Of a stretch of 64,000 nt of DNA, positions 26,566 through 41,599 are shown one piece after another. A program made the position numbers and the translations under genes. Each line of letters opens with the position of its first letter. The first letter of the stretch is position 1. This DNA is from Caenorhabditis remanei (lineage: Eukaryota > Nematoda > Chromadorea > Rhabditida > Rhabditidae): the NCBI RefSeq assembly GCF_010183535.1, contig NC_071333.1, positions 1,116,001-1,180,000 on the forward strand, in the 5' to 3' direction. The notes below the pieces were generated by a model, which saw nothing but the letters and a program-made list of their open reading frames with translations, was not told where the DNA came from and ran no database searches.

Positions 26566-29543
26566 AGGTTTTATTGATAGACACGAATTCATCCTGGCTC
26601 TGCTAATACATATTCAACTTCTGAAATCAATGTATGGTTCTCAACTTCACACGTTCGTAACAGTTGCACTTTTGAACAATAACCACACTCTGCAAAACTC
26701 CGAACATGTATCTTTCACTAGGGACGTTGCATGAAAGCTGTACAAACATAACCTCTGCAGTTTTTCAAAGTTTTTCATTGTGACACGAACGCAGCTTTAT
26801 TTCCGCGCAGAAAATTTTGTGTTGTAATAAACACGTACAACAAATTCGTAAATGCTTTTGATTCTGCAGAGATTATAAGTAATTAATTATTTGTTTACAT
26901 CTTATTTCACTCCTCTCTCATTCTGAGATCGGATTGCACATATCTAATTAGCCAAATTCTCGCAAGTCTTATTTATTATTCGAGCCTTTTTTTCTTGCGA
27001 ACTCAATAACAACAAGAATTTGATCTCTTCTTTCTTTTTGAAACCTACATATTTTTTTGTATTATGAATACCATATTTTTGATCTGATCTAAGATAAAAC
27101 ACAAACTACACCTATAGTTTCTTGTCGGTGTCTTTTCAAATCCGTCACTTTTTGAGCTTTTTTTGCTTTTTCTGATGTGAAAATGCATTAACCAGATTGA
27201 ATTTCTATACCAGACTCCCTTGCCTCTCCTCCCACTCAACAAAGATTTCCAGTATTCTTTTCAAAAAGTGACGCATCGTTTTGTCTTCCGAGTTTTAGCT
27301 CTGACAAGCCGTGGTTAGAAGAAAAACGCGCATTTTCCGGCAGCTACCAATTTTTTCGTTTGTTTTTTTTGTTTTCTTGGGAAAATGGCGGCGGATTTTT
27401 TCTGCTGTTCTCAAAAAATAAGAAGGCAGTTTTACGTTTTTATTTTTTTAAATATATTTTTTAGTTTTTCTTTTGTAGTTATTTGGAACCGGCATAAGAC
27501 AATTTTCAATTAGTAGAGGGACTATTTCTGTTATTTCTAGTCAAACTCATGTACTTTTTCAAACATCGTCAATTAGAAAAAATAGCAAAAAAAGTGAAAG
27601 AAACTACATCTGCCAACACTCACGTAAATGATGACATGATCAATTGATTATATAAATGCAGGTGTTTTTTGAAAGTCTTTCAAGTTCAGCAATTTCAATT
27701 TAGCAAAACTGACAAAAATAGTCGTTACGACAACTCAAATTGTCCCTGCAACTTTGCATTTAGTCACAATAATATCTTATACGTATGTTCACTTTAATAG
27801 TTCATTTCACACTAACACTTTTCCTTCTGTAATACTTTTTCTAGACACTGTTTTGGAAGAAAATGTTTAGTATGAAGTCATCAAACTTTCAAGACAGAAA
27901 CAATCAGAATTTTTTCAAATATCGCGTCGGAAAACGTGATTTTTGTCTTTTCCAATAAACCGTACAATACAAAATCAAGATCCGAGTAATTGGTAGGGTT
28001 GTTACGTAGTAGCCTCTCTTCCCCCCGTCCTACCACAACCACGTTTTCCGTTTTATCCGTTTCGTCCATGACCTCAATACCTTTCGTCCTCCCTCTTCTT
28101 ATCCTTCCTTACAATTCTGTGCCCCCGAGAACATTTCGCTTTTTTTCTTCTGCCTATTCTCGCGTCCGCATTTTTTCCACTCTTTCCATTCTTCTTCGTC
28201 TCCGTTTTCCAAAATGATTCGATCTACATCGTATGCGTGTCTTGTAGCCGAATCTGATCACTGTCATCCGGGTACACGTAAAGTGTATCCCGTTGTATTT
28301 CTCTTGGTCATTGCAAAACTCCCGATCGTTTTCATTCTTATCTTTGAAAAGTCAGTATCATACTGATAACACACTCATGGCACCACTTTTCCAGTGTACC
28401 GAGACTAGGGGAACGTATCACGAGGAATGCACATGTTCTCGCAAAAGAAAAAAAATTGGGGGAGTGGAAATAGGTTTTAGGAGTGGAAGTAGGAAAAAGG
28501 GAAAAATAAAATTGATAAGGTTTTAACACGTGGAGAGAGAAAATCACACCATGTCTTGACCAGTATATAATGGCAGGGGTGAAGGTCATTCGGAAATCAA
28601 ATGTTCTGGAAGATTCTTGAGTGTTAGTTTTTTTTTCCCAACATGCCCTCCTGACAGATGTGGTCAGTCCAGTTGTCCGGTGTTTGTTTTCAAATGGGCC
28701 TGATTTTATCTTAGACCCCCACGGTTTGAGTCCTTAGGGTTTTCCGTATGTCCGAATGTCTTAATGCGAATTCCCATGTATAGAGTAAAGTTTCACAAAA
28801 AAATCCCAAGAAAAATTTCGGATTCCCGCGAAAAAAGAAATTGTATGCTTCTTCTTTTTTTCTGAATATTCAATTGCTTTCCTCCTCTCCCAAAACGGCA
28901 GAACGTCACGTTTTCCTCTTTTTTTTCGGTTTTCTTTTCTTTTTTCAAAAAAGAGGCCCACGCAACTTCCCATCTTCCCTTTTCTTCTGGGGATAAAGCT
29001 TAAAAAAGATGCGAAAAGGATAGAGTTGAATCCCAAAATCCCAAAAGGTTTCTGATTTCTATACATCTCTCTTTTCTTTTTCTTTTTTTTTCATTTTGTT
29101 TTCTTGCTGTGTCAGATTGCACTTTCCAGACCGATTATCTCAAAAAGTTGTTATTTTTTCTTATTTTTCGACGCCAATAGCTGGTATAAAAGTAGTTCAA
29201 AACCATCCCAGTGCACTAAATTTGAAATTCTGATGCAAATTTCCTCCACGTTGCGAAATGTGGTTAGAGACGCAGGGACATGGAGCAAAAAAACGTGTTG
29301 TTTACTCACTTTTTCTTTTTCTGCCTGAGTCTTTTTGCGTTCCCTCAAGAGACTCTTTTCTCTCCTCTTGTTTTCTTAAATTTCTTCTCTTTTCTTTTGT
29401 TCGGTCTGGCCTTCTCACGCAAATTAGAAAAGAATTTCCGAAGGCTTCTTGTTTTTTTTGTAACTTTTTCAAATAAAACTGAATTTCTTTTCAGGTAACC
29501 TTATCTGTTCCTTGGAACAAGCAAAGTACGAAAAACAAAGAAA

Positions 29544-32500
29544 ATGTCGGCAAAAGCTGTTAGCGAGTTATCTGGAAAAGAGGTGAGCTACAAAGATACA
29601 AACTCCATGTAAGAAAAAGTTATTGTGTTCAGTTTTTGAGGGAGAAAAAGCCTGAAAAGGTCACAGCCTAAGGCAAACGTTCTATTTGTTTGTCAGTGTA
29701 GGTTATGCAAGCGTTAGTGTACACATTTCACACAAAAAACATTTTTCAAAAAAAAAATCGTCGCTTTGGTTTTTTGGGGCTGAATAATTGTTTGGCTTTA
29801 TTCAGTTTTCTGGAATTTTTCCAAATATCTTTGTTTTGAGATTTTCAGAAATAAAATTGAAGTATTTGTTTCTTGAATAATAGCAGATTAACAAAATATG
29901 TTATTGACATGTTTTCACTGACTCAAGAACCAATAAACACAAAAATAAATGTCAAGTTATTTACTCCGCTTCTAATTTATAGATATTTCCAATTTTGCAT
30001 ATCTTGAAAAGGAACGACAGCAGCAGACTTGCAAAATATCGTATCGGCTGTTACGGTTGGCCCGAAGTCAAAAATTAGCACATTTTTTTCACTAAATTTT
30101 TTGAAGTTTTTTGAAATTTTCATCAAAAATAGTCCGAAATCTAATGAATGCCTGACTTTTTATCGTTATTTAAAAACATCGTCGAAAGACCTTTTTCAAA
30201 AAAAAATCATATTCAAAATTTTTGTACTGTGACCTGTCCCGGCCCGTAGCAGATCTGAACACAGTATTCTTTAAATTCTACAGAATTTAAAAAAATCATG
30301 CTTTCCCTTGTCTCCTATTCTAAATCTTTTTAGGTTCTTTACAAATACTTCGAATCAAGTGGCCTCCTCTCCTCCCCACATGCATTTCACGTGAAGGCCG
30401 GTGAGAATTTCGACGAGATTGCCAACAAGTACGAGTGGCTCGCTCGTGATAACAAAGGAGTCATCAAACCAGACCAACTGATCAAAAGACGTGGAAAGTT
30501 GGGATTGGTCAAGATCGGAACACCACAAGAATTAAAGGCGTGGTTCGAGAAGACAGGAAATACTCATGTGAAAGTAGGACAGACAGAAGGACGCCTTCAT
30601 ACATTTATTGTCGAACCATTTTGTGCACATACGGAGAAGGATGAGATGTATATTGCGATTTTCAGTGAGAGAACCAGAGATGTTATTATGTTTTATGAAC
30701 ATGGAGGTGTTGATATCGGAGATGTTGAGGAGAAGGTAAGGAACACAAAATATTTTTGAAAAAATATATCAATAAGTCATTTCAGCATAGTTGACCGGAA
30801 TCCGGATTTCGGAATTTTTTGATTAAAATTTTGAGATTTTATTCCGGTTCCTGATATTAGTTTTAACCAGAAATGTTCCGCTGAGTCAATAAACTCATTT
30901 TCATGGGTGGTCTTATACTTGTGTTAGGCACTGTATATTACTTCTTTTTTGATTTAGATCCTTAAACGTAGTTTTAAACTTTGTTTATCATTAAAAAACA
31001 CTCGAAAAAATGACTTGGTCTTCCAAATTGAGCAAATCATTTGAAATTCCGGATTCTCGAATTCCAGAGTTCCGGATTCCGGATTCCGGAAATCAAAAAA
31101 TGTCAATCGTTACAACTATGATTTTCAGGCCCGCAGTGTATCCATCCCAGTCCAACTTGATAACAAAGCTATGTCACCATCCGACGAGGAGCTCTCCACC
31201 CTACTGGGACCAGTTAAGGACAGTGAACTCATCCGTAAATTTGTTGTAGAACTCTACAAAGCCTACAAAGATCTCCACTTCACTTACCTTGAAATTAACC
31301 CATTTGTCCTTCTTAACAACCAAATCCACGTTTTGGATCTCGCTGCCAAACTCGATGAAACTGCCAATTTCTTGTGCGCTGATAAGTGGAAAAGCCGATT
31401 GACACCATATGGGGGGCCAAACCATGTTGAGTTCCCAGCACCTTTCGGACGTGACCTAACCACAGAGGAACAGTACATTTCTGATATGGATGCCAAGACA
31501 GGAGCATCTCTGAAGCTCACCATCTTGAACAGAAAGGGAAGAGTCTGGACTATGGTTGCAGGAGGTGGTGCTTCAGTGGTTTTCACGTAAGTCATTAAAT
31601 CTGGTTACAAATTTTTGAATTTGTGTGTTTAGTGACACCGTCTGTGACCTTGGAGGTGCAACTGAACTTGCCAACTACGGAGAATACTCTGGAGACCCAT
31701 CAGAATCCCAGACTTATGAATACGCCAAGACAATCCTCTCAGTTATGACGGAAGGAGCTCCAAGACCAGATGGAAAAGTTTTGATCATCGGAGGATCTAT
31801 TGCTAACTTTACGAATGTTGCGAAAACTTTTGGTGGAATCGTCAGAGCTTTTGAGACCTTTGTTTCCAAGCTTAAAGAGCACAAAGTCACAATTTTTGTC
31901 CGTCGTGGAGGACCGAATTACCAAGAAGGATTGAGAAGAATTAAGGATGCCGCTACCAAGTTGGAGCTCCCAATCCATGTGTTTGGCCCAGAAACTCATA
32001 TGACTGCTATTGTTGGCGCAGCCCTCGGAGTCAAGCCAATGCCAACTGTACCAACTGCTCCACAGACCACCGGACAGTTCTTGTTGAGCCCGGAACGTAA
32101 TGTGAGTTTTGCGTATTCACTCGTAGGTTTCAAATCATTACTTGTTTCAGACCGGCGGAACCGAGCGTGCTCCATCTTCCCCAGTACCAAGTCCAACTCC
32201 AATTGAGAACCCACTCACCACTGCACAACAAAACAAATTGAACAGCTTCCGTGGACTATTCGAGGATGATACCAAGGCAATTGTCTGGGGACAACAAGCC
32301 AAGGCTATCCAAGGAATGCTAGACTTTGATTATGTGTGCAGAAGAAACTCTCCATCAGTCGTTGCCTCCACCTATCCATTTACTGGAGATAACAAGCAGA
32401 AGTACTACTTTGGACAGAAGGAAATCCTAATCCCAGCTTACAAATCGATGGCAAAGGCGTTTGCCACTCACCCAGAAGCTTCCGTGATGGTCACGTTTGC

Positions 32501-34309
32501 CTCCATGAGATCTGTCTTTGAGACTGTCTTAGAGGCTCTCGAGTTCCCACAAATCAAGGTTATTGCCATCATTGCTGAAGGAGTTCCAGAGAATCAGACA
32601 AGAAAACTATTGAAGGTATGATAAATGTTGAAAAAGATAGTAATTTAGGTATAAGTATTCCAGATTGCTCATGACCGTGGAGTAACTCTTATTGGTCCAG
32701 CCACTGTTGGAGGAATCAAGCCAGGAGCATTCAAAATCGGAAACACCGGAGGAATGATGGACAACATCCTGGCCTCCAAACTCTACCGCCCTGGAAGTGT
32801 CGCCTATGTGTCTCGTTCCGGTGGAATGTCCAATGAGCTCAACAACATCATCTCTCAAAACACCAACGGTGTCTATGAAGGAATTGCTATTGGAGGAGAT
32901 CGTTATCCAGGAAGCACTTACACTGACCACGTTATCCGTTACCAAAATGATGACCGTGTGAAAATGATTGTTCTTCTCGGAGAAGTTGGAGGTGTGGAAG
33001 AATACAAAATTGTGGACTTGTTGAAGCAAAAGAAGGTGACTAAGCCTCTGGTCGCTTGGTGCATTGGAACATGTGCCGACCATATCACTTCCGAGGTTCA
33101 ATTTGGGCATGCTGGAGCATCGGCCAACGCTCTCGGAGAAACCGCTGCTTGCAAGAACGCAGCTCTCCGCGCTTCCGGTGCTCTTGTTCCAGAATCCTTT
33201 GACGATCTTGGAAACAAGATCCGCCAAACCTATGATGAACTCGTCCGCCAGCAAGTCATTGTTCCACAACCAGAAGTTCCACCACCAGCCGTTCCAATGG
33301 ATTACGCATGGGCTCGTGAACTTGGTCTCATCAGAAAACCAGCTTCATTCATGACATCCATTTGTGATGAGAGAGGAGAGGAGTTGAATTACGCAGGAGT
33401 TCCAATCACCAAGGTTTTGGAGTCCGATATGGGAATTGGGGGAGTTTTGGGATTGTTGTGGTTCCAGGTACGTCATTCAGTGAGAAAAAATTCTAAAATT
33501 TTCCAAGTCTTCCAGAAACGCCTCCCACCACACGCCAACAAGTTCATTGAGATTTGCTTGATGCTCACTGCTGACCACGGACCAGCTGTTTCCGGAGCTC
33601 ACAACACCATTGTGTGTGCTCGCGCCGGAAAAGATTTGATCTCCTCCCTCACCTCTGGACTCTTGACAATCGGAGACAGATTTGGTGGTGCGCTTGATGG
33701 AGCTGCTCGCCAATTCTCAGAAGCATTTGACCAAGGATGGTCTGCCAACCAGTTTGTCAGTGAGATGAGAAAGAAGGGAAAACATATTATGGGAATTGGG
33801 CATCGTGTCAAGAGTGTAAGTTTAGATTTGATTCCTGATCGTTTCATAATTCAAGCCACAATTTTCAGATTAACAACCCCGACAAGCGTGTGGAAATCTT
33901 GAAACGCTTTGCAATGGACAAGAAAGAGTTTGCTCAAGAGACACCACTCTTTGAGTACGCCTTGGAAGTCGAGAAGATCACCACTGCTAAAAAACCAAAT
34001 CTCATCCTCAATGTCGACGGAGCGATTGCAATCTTGTTCGTTGATATCCTCCGCCACAGCGGAATGTTCACCAAGGCGGAAGCCGAGGAGACCATTGAGA
34101 TCGGATCTTTGAATGGACTTTTTGTATTGGGCAGATCTATTGGATTTATCGGTCACTATCTTGATCAATCTCGTCTCAAGCAAGGTCTCTACCGCCATCC
34201 ATGGGATGATATCTCCTACATCATGCCAGAGAGCAACTTGGTAAGTTATTTGAAGGGGTTTCTTCATTGAGATGGTAGATTTCTCAAAAAAAAGTTTTCA
34301 TTTCAGTAA
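29544..34309 (+). CDS. acly-1: ATP-citrate lyase
   Basis: Model join(29544..29582, 30334..30735, 31129..31586, 31633..32101, 32151..32615, 32664..33467, 33516..33815, 33869..34240, 34307..34309), 1103 residues, the size of animal ACLY. The enzyme cleaves citrate with CoA and ATP to acetyl-CoA, oxaloacetate and ADP in the cytosol, supplying lipid synthesis. The N-terminal ATP-grasp/citrate-binding half ([34 protein letters not shown]) is followed by a CoA-binding part and the succinyl-CoA-synthetase-like module. The catalytic phospho-histidine is residue 760 in [10 protein letters not shown], the same number as in the human enzyme. The C-terminal citrate-synthase-like module holds [13 protein letters not shown] and [18 protein letters not shown] ends at 29494, suiting trans-splicing. 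The last exon contributes only the stop (CAG|TAA); reading through the last intron would instead add VSYLKGFLH. Orthologue of C. elegans D1005.1. Confidence 0.96.
30048..30255. repeat. Interspersed repeat family 2, copy in acly-1 intron 1
   Basis: Flanked by GGTTGGCCCGAAGTC and GACCTGTCCCGGCCCG, with an AT-rich interior including TTTTTCACTAAATTTTTTGA and a phrase like TAGTCCGAAATCTAATGAATG shared loosely with other copies. Confidence 0.5.
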
Positions 34310-34557
34310 ATCTTCAACTACCAATTCTCTACTGGACCAAACAACTGAATCATTCCAATTTTTCCTTTAATCTGAGAAATTTGCATTTTCCGTAGTCCAT
34401 TCCTCTCCTAATTTCGTCTCTCACAGCAATAATTTTCAAATGTTTCGGGAATTTATTTCCTATTTTTATATTCCTGCTAACTTTAAACTTGAAAAATGAG
34501 CTTTACAAATGTTTTCGATGTAGCTTCTAGCTTTTTCACTCACAATTATTAATTTAT

Positions 34558-35046
34558 TCAGTATAGATTCTGATAATAAAGTGTGGTCATGAACAAAACC
34601 GACATAAATTGAGAAAAGCTACGGGAGGTATTGCACAAGTCAGAGTTGCAACAACACACTTTTACATAGACTCCGCCAATGGTTTCCTTCTGACATCCGA
34701 CTCCATTTGTCTTAAAAAAGTTGAAACTAGTAGAAAACAACGCAAATTATGTCTAAATACCTGGCAATCTGTGATTTTTACGGACGCATCTGGGCAAGTT
34801 CCATTATAAACATTGAAGTCACTACCTTGCTCAGAAAGTGTCATGCAGTAGTCTCCAGGACAAGTCATCTTTACCTGGAACTCAACCATGATATCAATAT
34901 TTGGAAAATATAAAGATATACCTCACCTTGTCAGAATTCTGAAGTGTTCCCTCATATTCATAATCTGCAAAAGCCCAGCACTGTCGAGAATTGGCAAAAG
35001 AGAAAAAACAAATAATTAATAGCAAAAAAGAGAGAAACAGTTGCAT
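34558..35046 (-). CDS. Secreted Ly6/uPAR three-finger-type protein, probably GPI-anchored
   Basis: Model complement(34558..34710, 34761..34874, 34927..35046), 128 residues. A signal peptide (MQLFLSFLLLIICFFSFANS) is followed by a mature chain with the Ly6 cysteine layout: QCWAF, TCPGDYC, NGTC, DCQ, GVGCQK, and the hallmark CCCNSDLCN near the end. The C-terminal FMSVLFMTTLYYQ segment is a weak hydrophobic GPI-type tail. Such proteins sit on the outer cell surface and often modulate receptors; the partner is unknown. All introns are phase 0. The poly(A) signal overlaps the stop (TGAATAAA), so the 3' UTR is very short. It converges with acly-1, whose stop is 248 bases away. Confidence 0.85.
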
Positions 35047-36153
35047 TTTCACGTTGAAATTGGAAAGTGTGCTTTTATCAGTGGCAGTCAAAAAGGAGTT
35101 GTGTGCTAATTGACCACAGCATACCAAATATATTTGTATTGTGTGTTTGTCATATGGGGGTAATTGTTTTGGTGATCCTGATACTTTTAGTGATGGGTTT
35201 CGTCAGATTTTTTTTTTGAAAATCAGAAAATTGATAGAACTCGGTCGCGAAGGCAATCAGTTATGTAACGCTCGAAATGGGATAAGTTGGGACGTCCCGG
35301 GCGTCTCGGATAGTCATGAAACGGTTAAAATGAGCCAAAATTTTTGAAACTTCGGAAATTGCGTCCCCAGTTATGTATTCAGGGTCTATGAAAGTTGGAC
35401 TACTCTCCGACAGAAATAGACTGTTTTCCAAAATGACCGGAAAAGTTCATTTCCAACCGCTAGTTAGAACTATTTAGCTCACTGTTGCAAAATTGGTTTT
35501 TTTCCAAATTTGCAAAAACGGTCACGCTCCCCTCTTCAAGAAGTGTTTTTTTTTTGAAAATGACAGGAAAAAAGTGGAACGTCTCATTTCGAGTGCTACA
35601 TTCATGTTATTTTATATCCAACCTGTATTAAAGATGTAAAAACTGTTATATTGTATATTACAAGTACAAAAATTACCCAAATAATTTTTTTGTATCGAGT
35701 GTGGTTTTTCAATTACTGTTGACCCACTTTTCTAGTTTTCGAGTCAGATTTCCTTTCGGGAAACCATTTTTGCACATTAACCATTTCTCGCACGTTTTTC
35801 ACACGTTCCCCGCATCATCATGCTATCAATAAGACAATCGGGTGATTCTGAAACTTATCAACAGATCCACAACTCCCGAATACTTCACAAGTCAAATATC
35901 ACAGATCACTCCTCTCTCTTCAAATGTCTCCTTCCAATACACAACTGTCGGATGGGAAGGAAAGACTAGTGGAATGCGAGAGAGTGCATGACGTCACAGA
36001 AAGGTCGCACAAAGGGAGAGAGTAACACACGTGTATAGCGCATCCTCAACGTGTGCACTATCTCGCCGCTAGGTATATATTGATCATCTTCGGCGCAGTT
36101 ACTAGGTTCACGACAGTCGGTGCAAAATTTTCCGAGGTCATTAGGAACAAAAA
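35047..36153. other. Intergenic region upstream of dhs-25 and of the Ly6 gene
   Basis: Divergent promoter space. An imperfect inverted repeat (ATGTAACGCTCGAAATGGGA near 35264-35283 and its mirror near 35588-35610) may be an old DNA element of about 350 bp. No gene is seen. Confidence 0.45.
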
Positions 36154-38103
<1,950 letters not shown>

Positions 38104-38310
38104 ATTTAATTTGTTTGATTTGTTTTCTAGGATTGGTTAGAATTTCGGAGATTTATTTGACAAATGAAATGAACTGTGTCTAAGAACTAATCCCAGTATA
38201 TACATGTTGAAGTCAAAAATATAGAGAAACGTGACAAATAGTGAAATTTTCTGGCTGGAGACAAATATATATAGAAATTAAGGATTGGAACCTTAAAAAA
38301 CAGAATATTA

Positions 38311-40509
38311 TCAAAAATGATTGGACAAATTGATTGGGGAACAGTCGGCTGGGCTATTTAAGAAATCAAGACTAATGTCGCAGATTTCGATTGGCTGGGA
38401 TTGAATGATATCCTCCTCGCGGGAGTTGGTGTTGACACGTAGTTGGTTAGTACGGGGTGCTGGAGTTTCACGGGATCTATGAATAATTTTTGTAGTTTCT
38501 TGAAATCTCGGTGGGAAATACTTTTGTGAAGAGCCCTTTAGTTTTGAAATGTCAAAACTTTTTTCGAGAAGTGTGAGGCTACTTGAAATTTGAAATTCAC
38601 CTGCTTCAGTGAAGCCGGTGGCTTTTTTTGAAATTCTGAGTATTGTGAGAGTGTGAAACTTTAACACAATGGAGGCTACACAATCATGTACCTGGATGGT
38701 CCTGGAACTGACGGTGAACTTGAACTCTGCGAGATTTTCCTGGTCGGTGACGCCTTGTCCTCAACGCTGGCTAGAAAAAAATCTCGTAAGCGAGTCCACG
38801 GATACTTTGACACATACCGTCGCTGAAACTCTCTCTGCTCATCAGTCGCGTTAGTTTTGTGATAAGTCTAGATCTGCTCTAAAATCAATTTTCTTTGACT
38901 ACTTGGCTGACGGGGCGGTCAGTACCTTCAAACTCACCGGCTCGGTGACTTTGTCCTTGGAGAAGAACTCGAGCTCCTCGCGAGTCATGGTGTATTTCCG
39001 GTGGTGCCATCCGTAGACAAAGTGGACCTTGATGCTCTCGATAATCTTATGCCAGGTTCCCATGATAATATTTTTCTCTTCGCTGCAGACTGGTCCCTCG
39101 AAGCATGTGAGGGTGATGAAATCCATGTGCATCTGAATTTATTGGGAATACAACTTCTCATTAGTCTGATAGTCTTCCTTTACCTCAGTCCAAACATTGA
39201 ACAGGTGGAAGTACTCGTTTACGGGAACCAACGGCGCCAATGATCGGTACCGTCCCCCAAATGTTTGCAGCTTCTTGTAGAATTCCTCGTCAATTTTCCC
39301 TCCACTCATCTTCTCATGATACTTGGAAATGGTCTCATGCAACATTTGAAGCATGTGAAGCACACATCGATCAAGTACGAAATGTTGTCTCAATGATTCA
39401 GTTTTTACTTGATCTATTTTGAATAGTTTCGCAAGATGGTCACGATCCAAGAGAAACGTCTCGAAGGCTTTCGCTCCGATGTCATAAAGCCTGAAATGAA
39501 GTGTGAAAAGCTGATCATGTGATAGGGGTCTCACGCTTCAAAATTATCAGGCCAATGTTTGTGGCAAAGCTCCATTTCTCTTGCAGTGACGTGAAGTATG
39601 TTGCTTTCCGGCTGAAAAGCGCGTTCTGGTTTGTACTCTTCGAGATCTTTCTTCTTTTACGCATTATTTGAATAGTCACTAAATGTGGAAACAATCTCGT
39701 ATGATCAATCCTCCTAAATTAAAAAAGTGTAAAGATCACTATCCTAAGAAAATTTCCTAACGCTAACCGGGCGGGTAACAATTTGAGTTCTCACTCAGGC
39801 AGCTTACCATAAAAGTTTTGGAGGGCTATAGTAACTAAAGTAGGAAATTGAGTACTCCGGATATACTGAAGTTTGATGTACTTTGCTATGACCTACTGAT
39901 CAATATATAAATTGGGGTACATCCTGAACTATCTTGAAGTTCTTTATCCCGCTTTCCCTAATTATCATCCACAGTACTATGTATCAAAATGTTTATTATT
40001 CATCATCGCGTTTTCATTTGTTTATTTTCAATTTGAGTGAGCCCGATTTTTTTTGTAGTCTTCGTTTTGAAGGGGGACAGGTGGTTTTAGGTTATCTCGT
40101 GCATATTTAAATTTTCTCTATTTTTCTCCTTTTTATGGTTGTCATGGATATAATATGACAACTATATTGATTGGAGTTAAAAGGAAATTAGCAATCAGTT
40201 GGTTCTAGATTGGGAAGTTATCATGATAAATGAGATGGACAGAGATACATGAAGTAAAATGTTGTATGAAATAAACAGGATTCAAGAGAAAAACCAGATC
40301 AGTAATATGACTTGCTGAGACACAAAAAATTACAGTTCCAGACAAAACGGAACCAACTATATACGGACACTATCACATAATTCCCCCACACTGACACCTA
40401 CTACGGTAACTCAGGAAATTAGACTCACCCGCAACCCTTTCTGTTCGTATAGCTGATGCGTTTCCTTGTTGGTCAGAATATCAAGCGGCTCGACTATGAG
40501 ACTCGACAT
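38311..40509 (-). CDS. Globin-fold protein lacking the usual proximal histidine
   Basis: Model complement(38311..38476, 38692..38822, 38938..39132, 39184..39490, 39535..39653, 40429..40509), 332 residues. The globin core spans residues about 56-205: ELCHKHWPDNFEALYDIGAK (A helix), FLLDRDHLAKLFKI (B/C), LRQHFVLDRCVLHMLQMLHE (E), FYKKLQTFGGRYRSLAPLVP (F), EYFHLFNVWTE and MGTWHKIIESIKVHFVYGWH (G/H). In neuroglobin-like sequences the F helix reads LGRKHRAV; here it is FGGRYRSL, so HisF8 is replaced by Tyr. A 110-residue basic/Ser-rich tail follows. C. elegans has a large globin family with long extensions, mostly neuronal. The weak point is the exon 2 acceptor (CGTAAAAG|AAG, no pyrimidine tract); an in-frame TAA just upstream forces a boundary there. 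Confidence 0.75.
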
Positions 40510-41599
40510 CGCTGGAGTTGAAACAGGGGGCAACACTAGGCAATATCAAAGCTAAGCACGAAATAAGAAAGAATGAGAGTAAAGGCGGCGGATTTACCCA
40601 CTGACTTATAGGCTCCGCCCAGAAAAGAGTTTTCACCTGTTGTGCTGAAACTCCGCCTACTTATATATGTTTGGGGGTTGAACAAAATGCGGTGACAGGT
40701 TGAGTTAGGGATGAGCTGAAACGTGGAGTCGATAGAGAAACAAGTGAGACAGAATACTGAAATAGAAAGAATAGACAACGATTCCACGTCTTACTGTACA
40801 TATAAAGTGTCTCTCATGATAACTGAAAATCTATAGATCTAGGTTCAGCGTTTTTAAATAAGGAAGAAACTATCTGCATCCCGACCGCCTGAAACGATAC
40901 CACCGTGGAAATAATTCTAGAATCATCGTTTTCTAGTACCAAAATCACCTGTTTCCCTACATGCGTTGACGTCTGATAAAAAATTTGTGGCAGAAATCTC
41001 ACGGAAATATTGCGTGGGTTGATTTAAGAAAATAATAATTTGAATTCAAGTTATCAAGAAACATATTAAGATGAGTATCAGGTTGCGAGTTGCAAATTGT
41101 TTTGTCCCATTTCAAATTAGAATAGCGGTTCCTATTTACAAAATCTTCGGCCCTGTCCGGGCAGGTCCGATAAAAAATTATCACATTTTTTCTAAAAGTT
41201 GTTTGACATTGTTGAACTGTTCATTAAAAATGGTCAGAAATCATATGTACATTCAAGTTGTAATCGAAATTCGAAAACATAGCCGAAAATTCAAAATGTT
41301 CAATTTTTGTACTGAAACCCGGGCAGGCATAATATCTACACTGTCTTGCTATCAAGAACATATATGAGAAAATAATTTCAATGTGAATTCTAAGAAAATT
41401 TATAAAATAGACACAAAAATAATACATTTACAATAATAAATTCAATATATTGATATCAATCAATAAGTTTTAAAAATAGTTCAATATGGGACAAAGACCG
41501 GTAATAATTGATAGATAAGAAAAAAGAGGTATCACAGATATTCAAATCAGGGGTAAACGTTCTAAAACTAAAAAATGTATGTACATATTCCAATTTGGT
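40510..41599. other. Intergenic stretch between the globin and the second Ly6 gene
   Basis: No gene is seen. 41145-41340 holds a family 2 interspersed repeat (TTCGGCCCTGTCCGGGCAGG on the left, GAAACCCGGGCAGGCATAAT on the right). Confidence 0.55.
41145..41340. repeat. Interspersed repeat family 2, copy
   Basis: About 195 bp with GC-rich CCCGGGC/GTCCGGGC ends and an AT-rich interior (AAAAATGGTCAGAAATCATAT). Confidence 0.5.

Larger units (their letters stand above)
22452..29493. other. 7-kb gene-poor region upstream of acly-1
   Basis: I find no gene I can support. It contains a two-unit minisatellite (23715-24056), a GGCCCGG-ended interspersed repeat (26255-26565), and pyrimidine-rich stretches at 28000-28200 and 29050-29480 that probably include the acly-1 promoter. 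Open frames at 24717-25046 and 25347-25610 have neither homology nor convincing splice context. Confidence 0.55.
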
